Below are positions 16,431 through 24,838 of a stretch of DNA of 64,000 nucleotides, piece by piece; positions within the stretch are counted from its first letter, which is position 1, and each line of letters starts with the position of its first letter. The notes beneath the pieces were generated by a model. The model made no database searches. It saw only the letters and a list, made by a program, of their open reading frames with translations, and was not told the DNA's origin. Source of the DNA: Agrococcus sp. Marseille-Q4369. Its GTDB lineage: Bacteria; Actinomycetota; Actinomycetes; Actinomycetales; Microbacteriaceae. The position numbers and the translations under genes are program-made. The stretch is taken from positions 2,418,001 through 2,482,000 of the forward strand of contig NZ_CP070501.1 in the NCBI RefSeq assembly GCF_018308945.1, in the 5' to 3' direction.

Positions 16431-16500
16431 TCGGGCCCACAGCAATCTGGCGTAGCGTGCGCGACGGGACCGGCCGCGTGCGCCGCGGCCCGACTGCGCC

Positions 16501-18609
16501 ATGACGACTCCGAACCCCCGACGCCACGACCTCCAGGGTCTGCGCGCGCTCGCGTCGCTGCTCGTGGCGACCTCGCACATCTGGTTCGGCAACGTCTCGG
16601 GCGGGGTCGACGTGTTCTTCGCGATCGGCGGCTTCCTGCTCGCGTCGAGCCTCATCGGCGAGATCGAGCGCAGCGGCCGGGTGGGCGTGATCGCGGCGCT
16701 GTGGCGGCAGACGAAGCGGCTCTTCCCGATGGCGGGCATCGTGCTCGTCGTCGCCGGCTCGATCGCTCTACTCGCCTCCGGCCCGCTGCTGTTCAACCGG
16801 GTCGCGCACGACATCTCAGCGGCGGCGACCTACCGCATGAACGAGCGGCTCGCGTCGACCGCGACCGACTACCTCGGCGCCGGGCTCGCGAAGTCGGAGT
16901 TCCAGCACTTCTGGGCGATGAGCGTGCAGGGTCAGTGGACGGCGCTGTGCATCGTGCTCGTCGGGCTCCTCGCGCTCGCCCTGGGCGACGGCGCTGCCCG
17001 ACGGGCGCGGACGATCGCGGGCGCGCTGCTCGGCGTCGCCGCCGTCGCGTCGTTCGCCTACGCGAACCAGCAGATCGCGATCGATCCCGTGCCCGCCTAC
17101 TACGACACGCTCGCGCGGTCGTGGGAGCTCGCGCTCGGCGGCTTCGCGGCGCTCGTGCTCACGCGCATCCCGATCGCGCCGATCGCCCGCGCCGTCATGG
17201 GCGTCATCGGCATCGCGCTCGTGCTCACCGCGGGCCTGCTGCCGCAGCACCTCGCGCAGCCGGGAGCGGTGACGCTGTGGCCCGTGACCGGTGCGCTGCT
17301 CGTGCTGCTCGCCGGGCACGGCGCCGGCTCGGGGCCGGTCGGCCGGGCGCTCTCGTGGCGGCCGCTCGTGTGGCTCGGCGGCATCTCGTACGGGCTCTAC
17401 CTCTGGCACTGGCCGGTGCTCAAGGGCCTCGTGGCCCTCGACCCGGCGCAGGGCGACGGCGTCGGGCTCGTGCCGGGGCTCGCGGTGCTCGCGCTCTCGA
17501 TCGGCCTCGCGTGGGGCTCGACGAGGCTCATCGCGCTCGCGAGCCGGCCGCGCCCGCGCGAGTCGCGGCCGGCGCCGCGGCTCGTGCCGCTGCTGCCCGC
17601 GGTCGCGACCGCGGCGGCCGTCGCCATCGCGATCGCGCCAGGCATCCAGGAGCGCGCGATCGCGGCCCAGACGGCTGCGGCGCCGCAGCCCGAGTCGCCC
17701 GCGCAGCTGCAGGAGTGGGTCGCGCAATCGGTGTCGAAGCCGACGGCGCCGATGCGCGGCGCGGTCTCGGGGGAGGCGGGCCAGTCGGCCGAGTGGCTCG
17801 TCGACGAGTGCTCGACGGTCGACGCGCTCGAGCTCGACGCGTGCCGCTACCCGGCGCCGCCTGCGACGCACGGCCGCGAGGCGTGGCTCGTCGGCGACTC
17901 GCAAGCGGTCGCGCTCGCGCCCGGCGTGCGCGCCGCGCTCGCTGGGCACGCCGACGTGCAGCTGCTCGGCCGCGAGATGTGCCCGTTCTCGAGCGCTCCG
18001 GTCGTCGCGCGCGAGCTCGGCGAGGGAGCGGCCGCGTGCGAGGAGCACGTCGCGCTCGTGCTCGAGCTCGCCGCGGAGCGGAGGCCCGACCTCGTCGTCA
18101 TCACGTACGGCGCGTGGTGGGTCGGCGACGGCTACCGCCACCTCGGCGTCGACGTCGGGCGGCGCCTCGCCGAGGGCACGCTCGACCTCATGCGGCAGCT
18201 CGACGCGATCGGCGTGCGCTCGGTGTGGCTCGACAGCGCGCCGCCGTTCGCCGCCATGCAGGAGTGCCTCGACGCGGTCGCGACCGACGACGACCTCGCG
18301 ACGTGCATCGCGCCCCTCGGCGACGAGGAGCTGCGGCGCCACGAGCGCATGGTCGAGACCATCTCGGCCGGCGGCGGCGACCTCGTCGACACGCTCGGCT
18401 GGTATTGCGACGTCGAGCGCCGCGCGTGTCCGCTCATCGCGGGCGGCGTCTACACCTGGACCGACGCGCACCACTTGAGCGCCGCCGGCGCGGTGCAGCG
18501 CGTCGCGCTGCTCGAGGACGCGCTGCTGCCGCGGCTGCGCGCGGAGCAGCCGGATCGCGACGCGCCGGTCGCCGACGCGACCGCGCCCGACGCGGCGCCC
18601 GGCGGCTGA
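16501..18609 (+). CDS. Acyltransferase-3/SGNH fusion, O-acetyltransferase of the OafA type (copy 2)
   Basis: This 702-residue paralogue of the upstream gene shares its layout and many segments, including FGNVSGGVDVFFAIGGFLL, ELALGGFAALVLTRIPI and WLGGISYGLYLWHWPVLKG. Residues about 1 to 390 are the membrane acyltransferase domain and the rest the SGNH domain. The nucleophile motif is WLVGDSQAVALA near 462 (GDSQ rather than GDSH in copy 1), and the distal triad motif is TWTDAHHLSAAG. The C-terminal tail is acidic and Ala-rich. The ATG lies 70 bases after copy 1, with TAGCGT at 16453-16458 as a possible own -10. The two may acetylate different positions of the same polymer. The 3' end faces accE with six bases between. 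Confidence 0.92.
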   Translation: MTTPNPRRHDLQGLRALASLLVATSHIWFGNVSGGVDVFFAIGGFLLASSLIGEIERSGRVGVIAALWRQTKRLFPMAGIVLVVAGSIALLASGPLLFNRVAHDISAAATYRMNERLASTATDYLGAGLAKSEFQHFWAMSVQGQWTALCIVLVGLLALALGDGAARRARTIAGALLGVAAVASFAYANQQIAIDPVPAYYDTLARSWELALGGFAALVLTRIPIAPIARAVMGVIGIALVLTAGLLPQHLAQPGAVTLWPVTGALLVLLAGHGAGSGPVGRALSWRPLVWLGGISYGLYLWHWPVLKGLVALDPAQGDGVGLVPGLAVLALSIGLAWGSTRLIALASRPRPRESRPAPRLVPLLPAVATAAAVAIAIAPGIQERAIAAQTAAAPQPESPAQLQEWVAQSVSKPTAPMRGAVSGEAGQSAEWLVDECSTVDALELDACRYPAPPATHGREAWLVGDSQAVALAPGVRAALAGHADVQLLGREMCPFSSAPVVARELGEGAAACEEHVALVLELAAERRPDLVVITYGAWWVGDGYRHLGVDVGRRLAEGTLDLMRQLDAIGVRSVWLDSAPPFAAMQECLDAVATDDDLATCIAPLGDEELRRHERMVETISAGGGDLVDTLGWYCDVERRACPLIAGGVYTWTDAHHLSAAGAVQRVALLEDALLPRLRAEQPDRDAPVADATAPDAAPGG

Positions 18610-18615
18610 GCCCCG

Positions 18616-18813
18616 TCAGTCCTGCTGCCAGCGCCGGCCGTCGGCGAGCCGCGACTTCGACTGCCATTCGCTCTCGCGGTCGAGCACGCGGCGGTGCTTC
18701 GTCTCGGCCCACTCCGCCGCCATGCCGGTGAGTGCCGCCTCGACGGCGGCCTGCTCCTCGGGCGTCGGCGAGCCCGCGACGACGATCATGACGGCCTCGG
18801 ATGCGTCGCTCAC
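18616..18813 (-). CDS. accE: Acyl-CoA carboxylase epsilon subunit
   Basis: This 65-residue protein matches the small actinobacterial epsilon subunits that stabilise the carboxylase complex. The core [20 protein letters not shown] at residues 8 to 27 is the family's beta-strand and helix, and the C-terminal [12 protein letters not shown] resembles the conserved W-containing end. GTG at 18813 overlaps the accD stop by four bases (GTGA), so translation is coupled to accD. Such a short coupled gene directly behind accD has few other explanations. Confidence 0.88.
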   Translation of the reverse strand: MSDASEAVMIVVAGSPTPEEQAAVEAALTGMAAEWAETKHRRVLDRESEWQSKSRLADGRRWQQD

Positions 18814-20411
18814 AGCGGGATGTTCCCGTGCTTCTTCTCGGGTCGGTGCACGCGCTTCGTGCGCAACGACCGGAAGGCGCGCGTGACCATGACGCGCGTC
18901 TCGGCCGGCTCGATGATGCCGTCGAGCTCGCCGCGCTCGGCGGCGAGGAACGGCGATGCGACGTTGTAGGTGTACTCGCTCGCGAGCCGCGACCGCACCT
19001 CCGCGACGTCGTGCCCGTCGGCCTCCGCCTGCTTGATCTCATTGCGGTAGAGGATGTTGACCGCGCCCTGGCCGCCCATCACCGCGATCTCGGCCGAGGG
19101 CCACGCGATGTTGACGTCGGCGCCGAGCTGCTTCGAGCCCATGACGATGTACGCGCCGCCGTAGGCCTTGCGCGTGATGACCGTCACCATCGGCACGGTC
19201 GCCTCGGCGTAGGCGTAGAGCAGCTTCGCGCCGCGGCGGATGACGCCCGACCACTCCTGGTCGGTGCCCGGCAGGTAGCCGGGCACGTCGACGACGGTGA
19301 GGATCGGGATCGAGAACGAGTCGCAGAAGCGCACGAAGCGCGCCGCCTTCTCGCCCGCCTCGATGTTGAGGGTGCCCGCCATCTGGTTCGGCTGGTTCGC
19401 GATCACGCCGATCGTGCGGCCCTCGAGCCGGCCGAAGCCGATGACGATGTTGGGCGCGTAGAGCGGCTGCACCTCGAGGAACTCGCGGTCGTCCATGATC
19501 GTCTCGATGATCCCGAGCACGTCGTAGGGCTGGTTGGGCGAATCGGGGATGATCGTGTCGAGGCGGCGGTCGGCGTCGTTGACGACCCGCTCGGCGGTGT
19601 GGTCGTAGGCGGGCACCTCCGACTGGTTGTTGTCGGGGAGGTAGGCGAGCAGCGCGCGCACGTAGTCGAGGGCGTCGTCCTCGTCGGCGGCCAGGTAGTG
19701 GCTCACGCCCGAGACGGTGTTGTGGGTGCGGCCGCCGCCGAGCTCCTCGAAGCCGACCTCCTCGCCCGTGACCGTCTTGATCACGTCGGGGCCGGTGACG
19801 AACATGTGGCTCGACTTGTCGACCATGATCACGAAGTCGGTGAGCGCGGGAGAGTAGACCGCGCCGCCGGCCGCAGGGCCCATCACGATCGAGATCTGCG
19901 GGATGACCCCGGATGCGGCGGTGTTGCGCTTGAAGATCTCGCCGTACTTGCCGAGGGCGACGACGCCCTCCTGGATGCGCGCGCCGCCCGAGTCGAGCAT
20001 GCCGACGATCGGCACGCCGACCTTCATCGCGTAGTCCTGGATCTTGATGATCTTCTCGCCGGCGACCTCGCCGAGCGAGCCGCCGAAGGTCGTGAAGTCC
20101 TGCGAGTAGACCGCCACCCGGCGGCCGTGGACCGTGCCGATGCCGGTGACGACCGCATCGCCGTAGGGGCGGTTGCCGTCCATGCCGAACGCGGTCGTGC
20201 GGTGCCGCACGTAGGCGTCGAACTCGACGAACGAGCCCGGGTCGACGAACTGCTCGACGCGCTCCCGCGCGGTCTTCTTGCCCTTCGCGCCCTGGCGCTC
20301 CTTGGCCTTCGCCTCCTTGTCGACCACCGCCTCGCCGTGGCGGCGGCGGAGGTCCTCGATCCGCGAGGCGGTCGTCGTCAGGGCGTTCGAAGCCGGCGTC
20401 TCGTGGGTCAC
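18810..20411 (-). CDS. accD: Acyl-CoA carboxylase carboxyltransferase (beta) subunit
   Basis: This 533-residue carboxyltransferase moves CO2 from carboxybiotin to acetyl- or propionyl-CoA. It has the duplicated crotonase-like fold: [15 protein letters not shown] and [18 protein letters not shown] in the N-terminal half, and [14 protein letters not shown] and [13 protein letters not shown] in the C-terminal half. The C-terminus KKHGNIPL is the family's conserved end. GTG at 20411 is chosen because TAGAGT on the minus strand (20419-20424) is seven bases upstream, giving a leaderless mRNA. A longer frame from 20516 would start upstream of that promoter and across the candidate operator. The biotin carboxylase partner is at the left edge of the window, and biotin ligase is divergent next door. 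Confidence 0.95.
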   Translation of the reverse strand: MTHETPASNALTTTASRIEDLRRRHGEAVVDKEAKAKERQGAKGKKTARERVEQFVDPGSFVEFDAYVRHRTTAFGMDGNRPYGDAVVTGIGTVHGRRVAVYSQDFTTFGGSLGEVAGEKIIKIQDYAMKVGVPIVGMLDSGGARIQEGVVALGKYGEIFKRNTAASGVIPQISIVMGPAAGGAVYSPALTDFVIMVDKSSHMFVTGPDVIKTVTGEEVGFEELGGGRTHNTVSGVSHYLAADEDDALDYVRALLAYLPDNNQSEVPAYDHTAERVVNDADRRLDTIIPDSPNQPYDVLGIIETIMDDREFLEVQPLYAPNIVIGFGRLEGRTIGVIANQPNQMAGTLNIEAGEKAARFVRFCDSFSIPILTVVDVPGYLPGTDQEWSGVIRRGAKLLYAYAEATVPMVTVITRKAYGGAYIVMGSKQLGADVNIAWPSAEIAVMGGQGAVNILYRNEIKQAEADGHDVAEVRSRLASEYTYNVASPFLAAERGELDGIIEPAETRVMVTRAFRSLRTKRVHRPEKKHGNIPL

Positions 20412-20418
20412 GGATGCC

Positions 20419-20424
20419 ACTCTA
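20419..20424 (-). promoter_or_regulatory. Leaderless -10 element of accD
   Basis: TAGAGT on the minus strand, seven bases (GGCATCC), then GTG at 20411. It decides the accD start codon. Confidence 0.6.
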
Positions 20425-20443
20425 GACGGGCCCGCATGCCACG

Positions 20444-20462
20444 CGTTTGTGGACTCCCACAG
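20444..20462 (-). promoter_or_regulatory. Candidate operator in the accD-birA spacer
   Basis: CTGTGGGAGTCCACAAACG on the minus strand contains the near-palindrome TGTGG-GAGT-CCACA and matches 16 of 19 bases upstream of the biotin carboxylase gene (781-799). It spans the -35 region expected for accD and lies 66 bases upstream of the birA start, so a bound protein could control both directions. Confidence 0.5.
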
Positions 20463-20515
20463 CGATGCGCCGCAGATCGGTGGCGCTCCCCTCCATCCTC
20501 GCCCGCCGACGCGCA

Positions 20516-20521
20516 TAGGCT
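20516..20521 (+). promoter_or_regulatory. Leaderless -10 element of birA
   Basis: TAGGCT, six bases (GAGGGC), then ATG at 20528. Confidence 0.55.
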
Positions 20522-20527
20522 GAGGGC

Positions 20528-21253
20528 ATGCTCTTCCCCGGTGCAGCGAGGGCCACGAGCGTCATCGAGCTCGGCACGGTCGGCTCGACGTTCGACGCCG
20601 TCGACGAGCGCGCCGAGCACCTCACGACGTGGGCGACGCTCGATCAGCGCGCCGGCCGCGGGCGGCTCGGCCGCGAGTGGGTCTCGCCCGCCGGCAAGTG
20701 CCTCGCCGCGACGGTGCTCGTGCGCACGAAGCGCCTGCGCGAGGAGCAGATCGGCTGGCTGCCGCTCGCGGCGGGCCTCGCGCTCGCCGACGCGCTCGAC
20801 ACGCTCGTCGCCGATCGCGCGTCGATCAAGTGGCCGAACGACGTGCTCGTCGAGGGGCGGAAGGTCGCGGGGATCCTGTGCGAGCGGCGCCGGACGGGCG
20901 TCGCGGTCGGCTTCGGCGTCAACCTCACGCTCACTCGCGACGAGCTGCCGACCGAGCACGCGACCTCGCTGACCCTCGAGGGCGCGGAGGGGACCGCGCC
21001 CGTGCTCGCCGACGCCATCCTGTGCCACGTGCTGCGCTCGCTCGACGGCCTGCTGCCGGCGCTCGGCACCGAGCGGCTGCGCGTCGCGGTCGCCGCGGAG
21101 CTCGCCACGATCGGGCGCGACGTGCGCGTGGCGCTGCCGTCCGGCGAGCTGCGCGGACGAGCCGTCGGCCTCGGCCCGGGCGGCGAGCTGCAGGTCGATG
21201 TCGGTGACGGGATCGTCGACGTGCGGGCTGGCGACGTCGTGCACGTGCGGTGA
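20528..21253 (+). CDS. birA: Biotin--[acetyl-CoA-carboxylase] ligase
   Basis: This 241-residue enzyme activates biotin with ATP and attaches it to the carrier domain of the carboxylase. It has the ligase domain with [16 protein letters not shown] near residue 39 (the GRGRxGRxW biotinyl-AMP loop), [19 protein letters not shown] near 99 with the catalytic Lys, and a small C-terminal SH3-like domain ([20 protein letters not shown]). There is no N-terminal helix-turn-helix, so it is a monofunctional ligase and unlikely to repress transcription itself. Its place opposite accD fits its role of maturing that complex. Its stop overlaps the next gene's start (GTGA). Confidence 0.93.
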   Translation: MLFPGAARATSVIELGTVGSTFDAVDERAEHLTTWATLDQRAGRGRLGREWVSPAGKCLAATVLVRTKRLREEQIGWLPLAAGLALADALDTLVADRASIKWPNDVLVEGRKVAGILCERRRTGVAVGFGVNLTLTRDELPTEHATSLTLEGAEGTAPVLADAILCHVLRSLDGLLPALGTERLRVAVAAELATIGRDVRVALPSGELRGRAVGLGPGGELQVDVGDGIVDVRAGDVVHVR

Positions 21254-21753
21254 TGGGGGAGAATCGTCGCGTGCAAGCCGGCGACGAGCGAGTGATCGCG
21301 CGCATGCGACCGCATGGTCGCGTGCTCGTCGTGCCTGTGCTCGTGCTGTGGGCGTGCGTCGGGCTCTCGGCACTGCTGCTCGATCGCGTCGACTGGCCGC
21401 TCTGGAACGTCGCGGTGCTCACCGTCGCGGGCATCGTGGTGGCGCTGCTGACGATCGTGCCGACGCTCGCGTGGCTCTCGCGCGGCTTCGTGTTCACGAC
21501 CGAGCGGGTCATCATCCGCAGCGGCTTCGGCGGCACGCGCCGAGAGACGATGCTCTCGCGCGTCCACGACGTGACCGTGCGGCGGCGCGGCCTGCAGGCG
21601 CTCTTCGGCGCCGGCGACGTGCTGCTCTCGACCGGGGGCGACCGCGCGGTCGTCCTCGCCGACGTGCCGAGCGCGTCGCTCGTGCAGCGCACGCTCTCGG
21701 AGCTGCTGGGCGCCCGCGGGCTCGCCGAGCCCGACAGGGTCGACGCGGCGTGA
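21250..21753 (+). CDS. PH-domain membrane protein
   Basis: This 167-residue protein has two adjacent transmembrane helices (about residues 25 to 65) followed by a bacterial PH-like domain (FVFTTERVIIRSGFGGTRRE through GDVLLSTGGDRAVVLADV). Such proteins sit next to birA in several actinobacteria (from memory, Rv3278c next to birA in M. tuberculosis); their biochemical role is unknown. GTG at 21250 overlaps the birA stop, and ATG at 21253 is an alternative. A third option is GTG at 21271, which follows GAGAAT by six bases and would be a leaderless internal start. Confidence 0.85.
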   Translation: MMGENRRVQAGDERVIARMRPHGRVLVVPVLVLWACVGLSALLLDRVDWPLWNVAVLTVAGIVVALLTIVPTLAWLSRGFVFTTERVIIRSGFGGTRRETMLSRVHDVTVRRRGLQALFGAGDVLLSTGGDRAVVLADVPSASLVQRTLSELLGARGLAEPDRVDAA

Positions 21754-21778
21754 CGCGCGCCGCGCTCGAGGGAGGACG

Positions 21779-23101
21779 ATGAGCTCCATGCAGATCGCCG
21801 TGATCGGATGCGGCTACCTGGGCGCCGTGCACGCCGCCTCGATGGCCTCGCTCGGCTTCGAGACGATCGGCGTCGACGTCGACGCGTCGAAGGTCGAGCG
21901 GCTGGGCCGCGGCGAGCCGCCGTTCTTCGAGCCGGGGCTCCCCGAGCTGCTGCGCGCGGGTGTCGGGGCCGGTCGCCTCCGCTTCACGACCGACGTCGCA
22001 GAGGCCGCCGGGAGCGACGTCGTCTTCATCGCCGTCGGCACGCCGCAGCTGCCCGGCTCCGACGCCGCCGACCTCGCCTTCGTCGACGCGGCGATCGCGT
22101 CGCTCGAGCCGCACCTCGGCGCCGGCATGCTCGTGGTCGGCAAGTCGACCGTGCCGGTCGGCACCGCGGCGCGGCTCGCCGAGGTCGTGCGGCCGACGGG
22201 GGCGCGCCTCGCCTGGAATCCCGAGTTCCTGCGCGAGGGCTTCGCCGTCCAGGACACGCTCGCGCCGGACCGGCTCGTCTACGGCGTCGAGCCGGGCGAC
22301 GACGCGGCGGTCGAGCGCCTCGACGCGGTGTACGCCTCGGTGCTCGAACGCGGCACCGAGCGGCTCGTGCTCGACTTCGCGACGGCCGAGCTCGTGAAGG
22401 TGAGCGCGAACGCGTTCCTCGCCACCAAGATCTCGTTCATCAACGCCATGGCCGAGCTCGCCGAGACGGTCGGCGCCGACGTGACGCTGCTCGCAGACGC
22501 GATCGGCCTCGACGCGCGCATCGGCCGACGCTTCCTCAACGCGGGCCTCGGCTTCGGCGGCGGCTGCCTGCCGAAGGACATCCGCGCGTTCCAGGCTCGC
22601 GCGAGCGAGCTCGGGCACGCCGACACGCTCGCGTTCCTCGGCGAGGTCGACCGCATCAACCTGCGCCGCCGCGACCGCATGGCAGCGCTCATCGAGCGCG
22701 AGCTCGACGCCGTCGGCGGCGACCGCGTCGCGATGCTCGGGCTCGCGTTCAAGCCCGACAGCGACGACGTGCGCGACTCGCCGGCGCTCGAGGTCTGCCG
22801 CCGGCTGCAGCGCGCGGGCCGCTCCGTCGTGGGCTTCGATCCGCAGGCCCGCGAGACGGCCAGCCGCATGCTGCCCTCGCTCGAGATCGTCGGCTCCGTC
22901 GCCGACGCGGTGCGAGACGCGGACGTGCTCGCGCTCGGCACCGAGTGGCGTGAGTTCCGGGACCTCGACCCCGTCGAGGTCGCCCGGTGGACACAAGCGC
23001 GCGTCGTCGTCGACGGCCGCAACACGCTCGACGCCGCCCGGTGGTCCGCCGCCGGCTTCCGCGTCGTCGGGCTCGGCAAGCCGGAGGTGCAACCAGCATG
23101 A
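21779..23101 (+). CDS. ugd: UDP-glucose 6-dehydrogenase
   Basis: This 440-residue enzyme of the UDP-glucose/GDP-mannose dehydrogenase family oxidises UDP-glucose to UDP-glucuronate with two NAD, supplying acidic sugar for surface polymers. The Rossmann start QIAVIGCGYLGAVHAASMAS, the segment VGKSTVPVGTAARLAEVV, NPEFLREGFAVQDTLAPDR, and GFGGGCLPKDIRAFQARA with the catalytic Cys are all present. The C-terminal UDP-binding domain has GLAFKPDSDDVRDSPALEV. ATG at 21779 follows GGAGG by three bases, and ATG at 21788 is an alternative. The end overlaps purK by four bases (ATGA), an unusual partner that suggests ugd was inserted into the conserved birA-PH-purK order. A GDP-mannose dehydrogenase role cannot be excluded. 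Confidence 0.9.
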   Translation: MSSMQIAVIGCGYLGAVHAASMASLGFETIGVDVDASKVERLGRGEPPFFEPGLPELLRAGVGAGRLRFTTDVAEAAGSDVVFIAVGTPQLPGSDAADLAFVDAAIASLEPHLGAGMLVVGKSTVPVGTAARLAEVVRPTGARLAWNPEFLREGFAVQDTLAPDRLVYGVEPGDDAAVERLDAVYASVLERGTERLVLDFATAELVKVSANAFLATKISFINAMAELAETVGADVTLLADAIGLDARIGRRFLNAGLGFGGGCLPKDIRAFQARASELGHADTLAFLGEVDRINLRRRDRMAALIERELDAVGGDRVAMLGLAFKPDSDDVRDSPALEVCRRLQRAGRSVVGFDPQARETASRMLPSLEIVGSVADAVRDADVLALGTEWREFRDLDPVEVARWTQARVVVDGRNTLDAARWSAAGFRVVGLGKPEVQPA

Positions 23102-24231
23102 TCGCCAGCATGAGCGTAGGTGTGGTGGGCGGCGGGCAGCTGGCCCGCATGATGATCCCGGCGGCGGTGGAGCTCGGCATCGAGCTGCGCGTGCTCGCCG
23201 AGGCCGATGGCATGTCGGCCGCGCTCGCGGCGACCGCGGTCGGCGACTACCGCGACGCCGAGACGGTGCTCGCCTTCGCGGAGGGCGTCGACGTCGTCAC
23301 GTTCGACCACGAGCACGTGCCGCAGGACGTGCTGCGCGCGCTCGTCGACGCGGGGCATCGCGTGCACCCCGGGCCCGACGCGCTGCGCTTCGCGCAGGAC
23401 AAGCGCGCCATGCGCGAGCGCATGGCCGAGCTCGGCGCGCCGCAGCCCGACTGGGCCCCCGTCGACTCCCGCGCCGACCTCGAGCGCTTCCTCGCCGACC
23501 ACGGTGGCGTCGGCGTCGTGAAGACCGCGACGGGCGGCTACGACGGCAAGGGCGTGCGCGTCGTGCGCGCCGCGGCCGAGGCCGACGACTGGCTCGACGG
23601 CGCGGCGGCGGGAGGCCCCCGGCTGCTCGTCGAGGAGCTCGTGCCCTTCTCGCGCGAGCTCGCGCAGCTCGTCGCGCGCCGTCCCTCGGGCGAGACGCTC
23701 GTGTGGCCGCTCGTGCAGACCGTGCAGCGCGACTCCATCTGCGCCGAGGTGCTCGCTCCCGCCCGGCACGCCGAGCGCATCCAGCCGCTCGTCGACGACA
23801 TCGCGCGCGGCATCGCCGACGGGCTCTGCGTCACGGGCGTGCTCGCGGTCGAGCTGTTCGAGACGAGCGACGGGCGCGTGCTCGTCAACGAGCTCGCGAT
23901 GCGGCCCCACAACTCGGGCCACTGGACGATCGACGGCTCGATCACGAGCCAGTTCGAGCAGCACCTCCGCGCGGTGCTCGACCTGCCGCTCGGCTCGACC
24001 GCCCTGCTCGCGCCCGCGAGCGTCATGATCAACGTCATCGGGGGGCCCGCGTCGGGCTCGATGACCGACCGCTACCGCGCGGCGCTCCACGCGCATCCGG
24101 ACGTCAAGGTGCACTCCTACGCGAAGGCGACGAGGCCGGGCCGCAAGGTCGGCCACGTCACCGCGATCGGCGACGACCTCGACGAGGTCGCCTACCGGGC
24201 GCGCGCGGCCGCCGCGCACTTCGACGACTGA
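23098..24231 (+). CDS. purK: N5-carboxyaminoimidazole ribonucleotide synthase
   Basis: This 377-residue ATP-grasp enzyme carboxylates aminoimidazole ribonucleotide on nitrogen with bicarbonate in purine synthesis. The N-terminus [20 protein letters not shown] is diagnostic, [15 protein letters not shown] near residue 67 is the conserved FExE-type region, [17 protein letters not shown] near 141 is the ATP-binding loop, and [18 protein letters not shown] near 265 holds the metal-binding end of the active site. ATG at 23098 overlaps the ugd stop. The product goes to PurE, encoded 103 bases downstream. Confidence 0.95.
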   Translation: MIASMSVGVVGGGQLARMMIPAAVELGIELRVLAEADGMSAALAATAVGDYRDAETVLAFAEGVDVVTFDHEHVPQDVLRALVDAGHRVHPGPDALRFAQDKRAMRERMAELGAPQPDWAPVDSRADLERFLADHGGVGVVKTATGGYDGKGVRVVRAAAEADDWLDGAAAGGPRLLVEELVPFSRELAQLVARRPSGETLVWPLVQTVQRDSICAEVLAPARHAERIQPLVDDIARGIADGLCVTGVLAVELFETSDGRVLVNELAMRPHNSGHWTIDGSITSQFEQHLRAVLDLPLGSTALLAPASVMINVIGGPASGSMTDRYRAALHAHPDVKVHSYAKATRPGRKVGHVTAIGDDLDEVAYRARAAAAHFDD

Positions 24232-24321
24232 GGAGTCGGCTCCTCGGCGTCGACTCGGAGCGCTGCGCGCGGCGGATGCGTCGGGGCGGCGAGGCGATAG
24301 GCCGTCCATGGCGAGCGTGCG

Positions 24322-24327
24322 TACCCT
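24322..24327 (+). promoter_or_regulatory. Leaderless -10 element of purE
   Basis: TACCCT, seven bases (GGAGCCC), then ATG at 24335. This favours 24335 over the longer in-frame ATG at 24308. Confidence 0.55.
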
Positions 24328-24334
24328 GGAGCCC

Positions 24335-24838
24335 ATGCGTTCGCAGGTCAGCATCATCATGGGATCGGACTCCGACTGGCGGGTCATGGAGGCGGCGAAG
24401 GCCGTGCTCGACGAGCTCGGCGTCCCCTCCGAGGTCGATGTCGTCTCGGCGCACCGCACCCCCGACAAGATGGTCGAGTTCGCGCGCGGCGCCGCCGACC
24501 GCGGCGTGCGCGTAATCATCGCCGGCGCCGGCGGGGCGGCGCACCTGCCCGGCATGGTCGCCTCGATGACGCGACTGCCCGTCATCGGCGTGCCGGTGCC
24601 GCTCGAGCGCCTCGACGGTCTCGACAGCCTGCTCTCGATCGTGCAGATGCCTGCGGGCATCCCCGTCGCGACCGTCTCGATCGGCGGTGCCCGGAATGCC
24701 GGCATCCTCGCCGCGCGCATCCTCGGCACGACCGACGACGCGCTCGCCGCGCGCCTCGACGCCTTCGCCGCCGACCTCGAGCGACAGGTCGGCGAGAAGG
24801 CCGAGGCGCTCCGCGGACGCGTGGACGCGAGCGCATGA
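24335..24838 (+). CDS. purE: N5-carboxyaminoimidazole ribonucleotide mutase
   Basis: This class I PurE of 167 residues moves the carboxyl group from nitrogen to carbon 4 of the imidazole ring, the step after PurK. It shows [16 protein letters not shown] near the N-terminus, [16 protein letters not shown] with the catalytic His, and [17 protein letters not shown]. The C-terminal [16 protein letters not shown] is also typical. The frame could start at 24308, but that codon lies upstream of the -10 element. The stop overlaps the LCP gene start (ATGA), so a purine enzyme and a cell-wall ligase are translationally coupled. Confidence 0.95.
   Translation: MRSQVSIIMGSDSDWRVMEAAKAVLDELGVPSEVDVVSAHRTPDKMVEFARGAADRGVRVIIAGAGGAAHLPGMVASMTRLPVIGVPVPLERLDGLDSLLSIVQMPAGIPVATVSIGGARNAGILAARILGTTDDALAARLDAFAADLERQVGEKAEALRGRVDASA

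Noticed and set aside
20412-20516. A longer accD from 20516
   Set aside because: The extension crosses the candidate operator and the -10 element TAGAGT, and its 35 residues do not resemble carboxyltransferase N-termini.
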